From: JAGPCK01 sp964535575 | GTDB lineage: Bacteria > Bacteroidota > Bacteroidia > UKL13-3 | Direction of reading: 5' to 3' | DNA: 64,000 nt | Assembly (NCBI GenBank): GCA_964535575.1 | Contig: CAZHTC010000009.1 | Coordinates: 1-64,000, forward strand | In this document: piece after piece, positions 57,918 to 64,000 of the stretch | How the letters are laid out: each line of letters starts with the position of its first letter | Numbering within the stretch: position 1 is the first letter of the stretch | Notes under the pieces: generated by a model | Seen by the model: only the letters and a program-made list of their open reading frames with translations | Told to the model about the DNA's origin: nothing | Databases searched by the model: none | Position numbers and translations under genes: made by a program

Positions 57918-59327
57918 ATGCAAATAGGTTTTTACGGTGCGGCCGGTGAGGTAACCGGAAGCAAACACTTAATAACAACGGATAAGGGCAAACAACTGCT
58001 GCTGGACTGTGGCCTTTTTCAGGGTAAAACAGCAAACGGAGGAGATGTAAACCGTCATTTTGGATTTAGTCCGGCCGGGGTAAACTTTTTATTTCTTTCC
58101 CATGCGCATATCGATCACTCGGGTTTAATCCCGCGGTTGTTTAAAGAGGGTTTCAGAGGGAAAATTTTTTGCACAAAAGGAACTTATGCCCTGTGTAAGC
58201 TTATGCTGGCAGATAGTGCCCATATACAGGAAGGGGATCTGGAAATAGTGAATAAACGTAGAAAAAAAAGAGGAGATCCACCACTTGACCCGCTGTATAA
58301 TATGGATGATGTAGCGGGATGTCTTGCGCTTTTTCAAACGTTCGACTATAATCAGGAGGTGCCGGTTGACGAAGACATTACATGTGTGTTTACCGATGCC
58401 GGGCATATGATAGGAAGTGCAGCTGTTAACCTCACCATAAATACTAAAAAGGGAAAGCCGGTGCATATAACTTTTACCGGAGATATAGGTAGGCAAAGTG
58501 ATAAAATACTTAACTCGCCTCAACCCTATAAAGCATGTGACGTGCTTATATGCGAGTCTACCTATGGCGACAGACTTCATGAAAAAGTTACCAATGCCGA
58601 TGAACGCCTGCTCTCTATTGTAAAACAAACCTGTGTGGAGCAACAGGGCAAGTTAATTATTCCGGCTTTTAGTGTGGATCGTACTCAGGAGTTGATTTAT
58701 CAATTGGAGCAAATGGAAAATGCCGGGCGGTTGCCTAAAATAAATATTTATGTAGATAGTCCGCTTTCGGTAAATGCTACCAATATTATGAGGGAATTTA
58801 CCGCTGACTACAATCAGGAATTTAAAGACTACATGAAACAGGATCCGGTACCTTTTTGTTTTCGAAACCTGCATTTCATTACCAAAGTAGAAGAATCAAA
58901 AGCACTAAATTCCATCATCGAACCCTGTATCATTATCTCGGCTTCGGGAATGGCCGAAGCGGGACGGATTAAACATCATATTAAAAATAATGTAACCGAT
59001 AGCCGAAATACCATTCTGATTGTGGGTTATTGCACGCCTGAGAGTTTAGGAGGCCGCCTGCGCAACGGGAATAAAGCAGTTCGTATTTTCGGAGAGGAGT
59101 ATGCCGTAAAGGCGAAAATAGAAGTACTGGATGCCTACAGTGCGCATGCCGATTATGAAGAAATTCTTCAATACTTATCCGGCCATGCACCCGATACGGT
59201 TAAAAAACTTTTTTTGGTACACGGAGAAGCAAACACCATCAGCAGTTTCAAACAAAAATGTGAAGAGAAGGGTTATACCAATATTACTATACCCCAAAAA
59301 GGGGAGGTATTTACTATTACAAATTAA
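57918..59327 (+). CDS. MBL-fold/beta-CASP RNA-processing hydrolase
   Basis: A 469-residue metallo-beta-lactamase-fold protein with the HxHxDH metal motif HAHIDHSG (His62 to His67). A later DAGHMIGSA carries a metal ligand, and the beta-CASP insertion and C-terminal motifs include SASGMAEAGRIKHH and YSAHADYEE. The opening FYGAAGEVTGSKHL is diagnostic of the CPSF73/YSH1-like bacterial group. Relatives are RNA endo/exonucleases. All catalytic residues appear intact. The queuosine-transporter gene follows after eight bases. Confidence 0.92.
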   Translation: MQIGFYGAAGEVTGSKHLITTDKGKQLLLDCGLFQGKTANGGDVNRHFGFSPAGVNFLFLSHAHIDHSGLIPRLFKEGFRGKIFCTKGTYALCKLMLADSAHIQEGDLEIVNKRRKKRGDPPLDPLYNMDDVAGCLALFQTFDYNQEVPVDEDITCVFTDAGHMIGSAAVNLTINTKKGKPVHITFTGDIGRQSDKILNSPQPYKACDVLICESTYGDRLHEKVTNADERLLSIVKQTCVEQQGKLIIPAFSVDRTQELIYQLEQMENAGRLPKINIYVDSPLSVNATNIMREFTADYNQEFKDYMKQDPVPFCFRNLHFITKVEESKALNSIIEPCIIISASGMAEAGRIKHHIKNNVTDSRNTILIVGYCTPESLGGRLRNGNKAVRIFGEEYAVKAKIEVLDAYSAHADYEEILQYLSGHAPDTVKKLFLVHGEANTISSFKQKCEEKGYTNITIPQKGEVFTITN

Positions 59328-59335
59328 CTGAAGCC

Positions 59336-60121
59336 ATGAAAATAAGGGAGAGCAAACGAAACATACTTTTTTTGTCATTAGGCGCTTTTTTTATAGCCAA
59401 TGCCATTATAGCCGAGTTTATCGGGGTCAAAATTTTTTCGCTTGAACAAACCTTTGGAATGGAACCCCTTAATTTGATGATGATGGGAGAACCGCGTTCA
59501 TTTGATATGACTGCCGGTGTTTTATTGTGGCCTATGGTTTTTATAATGACCGATATTATAAATGAGTACTTCGGGAGGCACGGGGTAAGATTGTTTACCT
59601 ATATAGCTGTAGTTTTAATCAGTTATGCATTCCTGGCTGTATTTCTTTCCATGCATACCACGCCCAGTGGTTTTTGGATAACCAAACAACTCGAAGATGG
59701 TTCTACCATTGATATGAATGCTGCTTTTAACAATGTATTCGGTCAGGGATTATGGATTATTATCGGGTCACTCACGGCTTTTCTCATTGGTCAAATGGTT
59801 GATGTGTATGTTTTTCATTTTATTCGTAAAAGTACCGGTGAAAAACATATATGGTTGCGTGCCACCGGAAGCACACTCATCTCTCAGTTTATTGATAGCT
59901 TTGTGGTACTTTTTATCGCCTTTTATTTCAGTAAACTCAATACCCCCGATCAGTGGCCTTTTACGCGGGTTCTTACCATTGGTATGGTAAATTATGCCTA
60001 TAAATTTACTGTAGCCATTTTACTTACACCCGTATTATACCTGGTGCATTATCTAATTGACAGGTATCTTGGGAAAGAGTTATCCGATAAAATGCTTTCT
60101 GAAGCTGCCGAAGAATGGTAG
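59336..60121 (+). CDS. Queuosine precursor transporter (YhhQ/VUT family)
   Basis: A 261-residue protein with six to seven membrane helices. FIANAIIAEFIGVKIF, WPMVFIMTDIINEYFG and TLISQFIDSFVVLFIAFY are the conserved segments of the DUF165/VUT family, in which YhhQ imports preQ0/preQ1 for queuosine modification of tRNA. Slightly longer than E. coli YhhQ because of a loop around residues 100-130. Convergent with the agmatine deiminase-like gene, three bases apart. Confidence 0.9.
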   Translation: MKIRESKRNILFLSLGAFFIANAIIAEFIGVKIFSLEQTFGMEPLNLMMMGEPRSFDMTAGVLLWPMVFIMTDIINEYFGRHGVRLFTYIAVVLISYAFLAVFLSMHTTPSGFWITKQLEDGSTIDMNAAFNNVFGQGLWIIIGSLTAFLIGQMVDVYVFHFIRKSTGEKHIWLRATGSTLISQFIDSFVVLFIAFYFSKLNTPDQWPFTRVLTIGMVNYAYKFTVAILLTPVLYLVHYLIDRYLGKELSDKMLSEAAEEW

Positions 60122-60124
60122 CGT

Positions 60125-61972
60125 TTATTGAACTACCAGTTTGCGTGTGCCTGCTGGAATTCCATTTAATGTTAGAGAATAAAAATACATTCCTTTACTC
60201 CAGTTACTCACATCTACTGTTTGTTCATTCAGTCCCTGATCCAGCCGGGTAATTTCTTTTTCAAACATGAGTTTTCCGGTAATATCATACACGCTTATAA
60301 CCGCCTTGTTGCTTCCGGCTATTTTAAATGGAATGGTAACTGTGGCATTGGCCGGATTAGGATAGGCACCAAACAAATACTCTGTTTCTGAAATTTTTTC
60401 GGCCGATGTTACCGCAGTTGTGCGAATGGTATAAAAACCATCGGGTGCAGTAATTGGCTTAACGGCTGTTTTGCCATTATTGGTTAATGCAGTGAGGTAA
60501 TAATCTATATAATCGGTTGCGCTCATTCCGCCACTCACAATATCACCTGTTTTACATCCGGCACTATCGGTAAGTACAATTTGCTGCCAAGCTCCTCCGT
60601 TTTTGCGATACCGGCAAACGGCTTTGTTAATTCCGCTCTTGTTCGAGATTTTGGCAATAATATGATACTTTGCCCTTGCAGGTTGCACTCCGTCAACCGA
60701 TGGGTGCCAGAAAACAACCGGATTCTCGGCAGGAATTTGCATGGTGATGCAATGAATGGCGCCACCTAACGGAGATATCGCCCGGCTGTCAATGGGAACA
60801 ATTTTATATCCCGGCATATTTTGCTGAAGAAAAGACATGATGCGATTGTGCTGTGCAATATTTCCGGTTACTCCGTCAGAATAGGAAGGAAAAATAAACG
60901 TTTTGTTCACCGTGAGTCCGTTAATAAAATTACGTGCATCGGCATCAATTTGAGTACAATTTAAACGTGTGTGGGTTCCGTTATCATTGGTAGGGTGTTC
61001 CACCCGTATAACTCTAAACGGGCGGCCATAGGTGCTTAGCTTGGTACTCATAAGTTGCACGTTATCCTCAATTGTTTTTTTATCAATAGCGGTTATAACT
61101 GATGGGTATTGGGCAATAAGCAATGTTTGTTCATCAATCAACTTTATGTATAAATCAATATGACCGGTTCCACCGTCACATACCAGTTTTTGCAAATCAT
61201 ACAGCACCGGTGTCGCAAATACACTTCGTAAGGTATCGTAGGTTTGGGTGGTAGTCCAACCCGGAAAATGAATGGTATTATCAGCATTTACTTCTTTCAC
61301 CACAGTACTCAGAAACAGACGGCCAAATCCATCCGTCATGAGGTTACCACCCTCTGAGTTGAGTTTGGTCACAAAATTAGCATAACCCATTTTTTGAGCC
61401 AGTTGTTGCGGGAAAATATTATCGTTATCACGTCCGTCATAATATTTCATATCAGTAAAACCAATATTGTCGGAAGCTCCGTAATAAAAAGCCATCGGAC
61501 CAAAATCACGTGTCCACCAGTCGTCACCGGTGGCTACCATAAATTTGTAGTTATACAACGCTTTGCCCCGGTTCTGCATAAATTTTTTAATGACTGTTGA
61601 ATCACCGGCTGCATTTATACGAATCCATATGGTACATTCGGGCTGTACGGCATCACAAATCTGGGCTGAAATTAACCCGTACTCGCTGGAGGTATCCACC
61701 CCGATAATATTAAAATCAGTATCGTATTCAAAAGCCCAGGAAATAGCTACAGCCTGCGATTCTTCAAACTCACCAGGAAGTCGCATACCGGCCGGGAAAA
61801 CAGTAACCGCTTCGGTTTTAAAATGATTTTGTTGTTTGGATCGCTCAACGCTCAACTGGTATTCGGCTGGTGTTTTGGCAACGGGTTTATGCCCGCCATA
61901 AGGAAGTTGAGCCCAAAGAGTGCTGCTTGCTATAGTAAATACAGTAGTGAATGAAAAAATGTGTTTCAGCAT
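60125..61972 (-). CDS. T9SS-exported agmatine deiminase/PPAD-like enzyme
   Basis: 615 residues from the ATG at 61972, which begins a clean signal peptide (ending STLWAQ). A GTG/ATG ten codons earlier is less likely. The catalytic domain of the Porphyromonas-type peptidyl-arginine deiminase/agmatine deiminase family shows MRLPGEFEESQAVAISW, WTRDFGPMAF, NSEGGNLMTDG, GGTGHIDLY and the cysteine in LGGAIHCITMQIP. An Ig-like domain and a type A T9SS tail (YPNPANATVTI to TRKLVVQ) follow. It hydrolyses a guanidino group at the cell surface; whether on agmatine, arginine or protein arginine is undetermined. Confidence 0.88.
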   Translation of the reverse strand: MLKHIFSFTTVFTIASSTLWAQLPYGGHKPVAKTPAEYQLSVERSKQQNHFKTEAVTVFPAGMRLPGEFEESQAVAISWAFEYDTDFNIIGVDTSSEYGLISAQICDAVQPECTIWIRINAAGDSTVIKKFMQNRGKALYNYKFMVATGDDWWTRDFGPMAFYYGASDNIGFTDMKYYDGRDNDNIFPQQLAQKMGYANFVTKLNSEGGNLMTDGFGRLFLSTVVKEVNADNTIHFPGWTTTQTYDTLRSVFATPVLYDLQKLVCDGGTGHIDLYIKLIDEQTLLIAQYPSVITAIDKKTIEDNVQLMSTKLSTYGRPFRVIRVEHPTNDNGTHTRLNCTQIDADARNFINGLTVNKTFIFPSYSDGVTGNIAQHNRIMSFLQQNMPGYKIVPIDSRAISPLGGAIHCITMQIPAENPVVFWHPSVDGVQPARAKYHIIAKISNKSGINKAVCRYRKNGGAWQQIVLTDSAGCKTGDIVSGGMSATDYIDYYLTALTNNGKTAVKPITAPDGFYTIRTTAVTSAEKISETEYLFGAYPNPANATVTIPFKIAGSNKAVISVYDITGKLMFEKEITRLDQGLNEQTVDVSNWSKGMYFYSLTLNGIPAGTRKLVVQ

Positions 61973-61981
61973 AAAAAAGTT

Positions 61982-61989
61982 TATGTTTG
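61982..61989 (+). promoter_or_regulatory. -7 promoter box of the deiminase-related gene
   Basis: TATGTTTG, exact TAnnTTTG, 29 bases upstream of the chosen ATG at 62019. It makes the in-frame ATGs at 61920 and 61983 unlikely as starts. Confidence 0.45.
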
Positions 61990-62018
61990 ACCAAATATAC
62001 AACTTTTATCCAGACAAA

Positions 62019-62951
62019 ATGACGAGAGCATTCGTTGCACCGGCTGTTTACTCTTCAGGCACCGTGCATTTTAAAACAGAGGATTTAGAGCCACGTACTG
62101 AGCCATTAAAGGTATTATTATGCCATCCGCAGTACTTTGATATTGTAGATGTGAAAAATGCGTACATGGAAGGACAGCAGGGGTTGCTTGATAAAAACCT
62201 TGCACTTGACCAGTGGGAAAAGCTAAAATCTATTTATATCAGCCTGAAAGAAGAGGGTGTTGTGGAGGAAGTGTTTGAAATACCCGGTGCAGCCGGCTGT
62301 GAGGATATGGTGTTTTGTGCCAACCAGACTTTTCCATGGAAAACAGGGGATAAAAAACTGGTGGTGATGAGTAAAATGCGTCATGAGTCGCGCAGGCGCG
62401 AGGTGCCTTTCTTTGAAACATATTTTACAGATAAAGGATATTTAGCCTTGCATCTTACAAATGCTTCCATGTTTGAAGGCATGGGAGATACTATTCCGCA
62501 TCCGCAATTAAAATTACTTTATGGAGGTTACGGCCACCGAAGTGATATAGTTGCCTATGAAGAATTGGCGAACCTGTTGCAGGTTCCGGTTATAACGCTT
62601 GAATTAATTCATCCAAATTTCTACCATCTTGATACGTGTTTTGTACCACTCTCTTCAACTGAAGTAATGTTGTGCAAAGATGCATTTACCGCTGAGGGGA
62701 TGAAGGTAATCGGGAATATGTTTTCAAAAATTTACGAAATTCCCATCAACGAGGCCATTACTACATTTTGCCTTAATGCACATGTAATTCATAATACCAA
62801 TAACGGTAAGAAAGCAGCCATTATTCAAAAAGGGAGCACCGTTGCTTTAAAGGCACTTTCAGAAACCGGATATACCATTTATGAAACCGAAACCTCTGAA
62901 TTTATGAAATCGGGGGGAAGTGTTTTTTGTATGAAAATGATGTGTTACTAA
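62019..62951 (+). CDS. Arginine deiminase-related / amidinotransferase family protein
   Basis: 310 residues from the ATG at 62019. The opening TRAFVAPAVYSSGTVH lies just before the conserved region, and the promoter box at 61982 argues against earlier ATGs. PLKVLLCHPQYFDIVDVKN, AAGCEDMVFCANQTFPW (substrate Asp/Glu), the catalytic His in LIHPNFYHLDTCF and the late Ser/Gly-Cys segment KSGGSVFCMKM fit the DDAH/amidinotransferase superfamily. It could hydrolyse a guanidino or related compound; the substrate is unknown. Divergent from the T9SS deiminase. Confidence 0.85.
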   Translation: MTRAFVAPAVYSSGTVHFKTEDLEPRTEPLKVLLCHPQYFDIVDVKNAYMEGQQGLLDKNLALDQWEKLKSIYISLKEEGVVEEVFEIPGAAGCEDMVFCANQTFPWKTGDKKLVVMSKMRHESRRREVPFFETYFTDKGYLALHLTNASMFEGMGDTIPHPQLKLLYGGYGHRSDIVAYEELANLLQVPVITLELIHPNFYHLDTCFVPLSSTEVMLCKDAFTAEGMKVIGNMFSKIYEIPINEAITTFCLNAHVIHNTNNGKKAAIIQKGSTVALKALSETGYTIYETETSEFMKSGGSVFCMKMMCY

Positions 62952-62953
62952 AA

Positions 62954-63388
62954 TCAGGAGCAATGCAGGCGGATGAGGCTCCATCCGTTTACTTTTTTTT
63001 CATAAAGCAGGCTCATTACTTTTCGGGTCTTCATTTTTCCATTCCGGCATTCTTCCCAGTAAATCACTACTGTGGCTGTATTATCTATGATCTGTATACT
63101 TTCAATCACTAATTTTAATTCCGGTTTGCGCGGGTAGTACTTCGCAAGGAAATTGCCTGAAGATTGAGCCGAATAACAAATGGTATTTCCCCATACGCAG
63201 CTCATATTGGAATCGGCAAAAATCATGGCATTAAACGATGAAATGCCTTTTTCGTTCCAGGCAGTTTCCAGTGCTTTCACCTGCCTTTGAAGAGCTGCTT
63301 TTTCGGGCGAATGAAACTGCTGGGCTGATGCCCCTTGGCGGGTAAACAATAAAAAAATGACTGAAAGTAAAAGAATTTTAATTTTCAT
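62954..63388 (-). CDS. NTF2-like secreted protein
   Basis: 144 residues from the ATG at 63388 (a TTG three codons earlier is unlikely). A signal peptide ends GASAQ at about residue 22. The mature part follows the SnoaL/NTF2 (DUF4440-like) layout: an N-terminal helix with ALETAWNEKGISSFNAMIFADS, then strands VIESIQIIDNTATVVIYWEE and KVMSLLYEKKVNGWSLIRLHCS (quoted in parts). Such small exported proteins have no assigned role. Convergent with the deiminase-related gene and divergent from lysA. Confidence 0.75.
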   Translation of the reverse strand: MKIKILLLSVIFLLFTRQGASAQQFHSPEKAALQRQVKALETAWNEKGISSFNAMIFADSNMSCVWGNTICYSAQSSGNFLAKYYPRKPELKLVIESIQIIDNTATVVIYWEECRNGKMKTRKVMSLLYEKKVNGWSLIRLHCS

Positions 63389-63435
63389 GGCTCTCAAACT
63401 TCAAATGTACTGCCAAACCTGTGTATTATTGCAGC

Positions 63436-64000
63436 ATGGAGTTGAAAAACGGGAACTACTGCATTGATGATATCCGGTTGGTTGATATTGCAGAAGAATT
63501 TGGTACCCCTGTATACGTGTACCATGGTGAAAAGATTGTTGCTCAGTTTGAGCGTTTAAAAAATGCCTTTGGCGGCACTCAGGTAAAAATTAAGTATGCC
63601 TGTAAGTCGTTAAATAATATCAATATTCTGAAACTGCTTAAGAAAGCAGGGTCGGGGTTAGATGCTGTTTCCATTCAGGAAGTATGGCTGGGGCTTAAGG
63701 CAGGATTTAAACCCGAAGAAATTTTGTTTACACCCAATTGTGTTTCTATTGATGAAATAAAAATGGGAGTAGCCGAAGGAGTACAAATTAATATCGATAA
63801 TATCTCAATTCTGGAGCAATTCGGGCATGAGTACGGCAACTCGGTTCCGGTATGTATTCGCCTGAATCCGCATATTATGGCGGGGGGAAATACCAAAATT
63901 TCTACCGGTCATATCGATTCTAAATTTGGTATTTCTATTTACCAGTTGCGGCATGTGCTGCGCGTGGTTAAGTCAAACAATATTCGGGTTAACGGATTGC
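63436..64000 (+). CDS. lysA: Diaminopimelate decarboxylase, N-terminal part
   Basis: The first 188 residues are in the window; the gene continues beyond the end. The start ELKNGNYCIDDIRLVDIAEE and GTPVYVYHGEKI are typical of LysA. The PLP lysine is Lys57 in KYACKSLNN, and later HIDSKFGI provides the phosphate-binding Ser/His region. It decarboxylates meso-diaminopimelate to L-lysine, the last step of the pathway that includes dapD at 4143-4958. Assignment over ornithine/arginine decarboxylases of the same fold rests on the N-terminus and the SGLDAVSIQEVWLGLKAG region. Confidence 0.92.
   Translation, partial: MELKNGNYCIDDIRLVDIAEEFGTPVYVYHGEKIVAQFERLKNAFGGTQVKIKYACKSLNNINILKLLKKAGSGLDAVSIQEVWLGLKAGFKPEEILFTPNCVSIDEIKMGVAEGVQINIDNISILEQFGHEYGNSVPVCIRLNPHIMAGGNTKISTGHIDSKFGISIYQLRHVLRVVKSNNIRVNGL

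Noticed and set aside
57597..57968. 123-codon minus-strand frame in the gene-poor spacer
   Set aside because: It would overlap the start of the MBL-fold gene by 51 bases, has no recognisable features, and its composition looks like chance.
58125..58643. 172-codon minus-strand frame
   Set aside because: Shadow of the MBL-fold/beta-CASP gene on the plus strand.

Overview
The window comes from a Bacteroidota chromosome, probably a free-living Chitinophagales/Sphingobacteriales-type organism rather than a gut Bacteroides. Three observations support this. Seven secreted proteins carry type IX secretion (T9SS) C-terminal sorting domains (six 'PNP...' type A tails and one gliding-motility type B tail). 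Several promoters match the Bacteroidota TTG-N19-TAnnTTTG pattern, with little sign of Shine-Dalgarno sites. Many families are typical of the phylum (DUF4296 lipoprotein, MutS2, DUF6973, CWC/DUF5522, LuxC-like acyl-CoA reductase next to a dicluster ferredoxin).

Layout. 1-9.6 kb is a core region: the 5' part of RNase P RNA, a RarD-type permease, polyphosphate kinase, a secreted exo/endonuclease-phosphatase family protein and dapD, all on the minus strand, then a GNAT-nitrilase fusion and a DPP-IV-like peptidase. 9.6-10.5 kb is a gene-free tandem repeat. 10.6-17.5 kb is a visibly AT-richer accessory block: a propeller-like lipoprotein, an OLD-type ATPase/TOPRIM nuclease between integron-attC-like palindromes, small membrane proteins, a HEPN-motif protein, and a tightly overlapping TM2-DUF2752-DUF4870-M48 peptidase operon. 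The genes are separated by hairpin-forming repeats that recur between 13.6 and 21.9 kb. 17.5-25.5 kb holds T9SS cargo (LVIVD-repeat protein, GH39-like hydrolase, esterase) and small enzymes. 25.7-31.3 kb is a cobalamin-riboswitch-controlled operon: a TonB-dependent receptor, a DUF4465 surface protein, a second T9SS surface protein, a BtuG-like propeller lipoprotein and a small Cys-rich protein.

31.3-38.7 kb returns to core functions (EamA permease, YggS, DUF4296, MutS2, M50 protease, NAD(P)-binding oxidoreductase, DUF2721, YbaB, rhomboid). A giant PKD-repeat adhesin-like protein fills 39-43.4 kb. 43.5-50.7 kb holds a membrane DnaJ-domain protein, a cluster of palindromic repeats, a NA37 nucleoid protein, a GH25 lysozyme and an ABC-F protein. 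50.7-64 kb has an HTH-only LysR protein, tRNA-Ser(TGA), arginine decarboxylase opposite an arginase-family enzyme, acyl-CoA reductase/ferredoxin, an NlpC/P60 hydrolase, peroxiredoxin, NfeD, tRNA-Arg(ACG), an MBL/beta-CASP protein, a queuosine-precursor transporter, a T9SS-exported agmatine deiminase-like enzyme divergent from an arginine deiminase-related enzyme, and the start of lysA.

Functional themes are surface scavenging (B12, peptides, glycans) through TonB and T9SS, arginine/agmatine chemistry (four enzymes in 51.5-63 kb), lysine biosynthesis (dapD and lysA at the two ends), and an accessory, possibly defensive block at 10.6-15.1 kb. All homology calls were made by reading sequence motifs; no database search was run.
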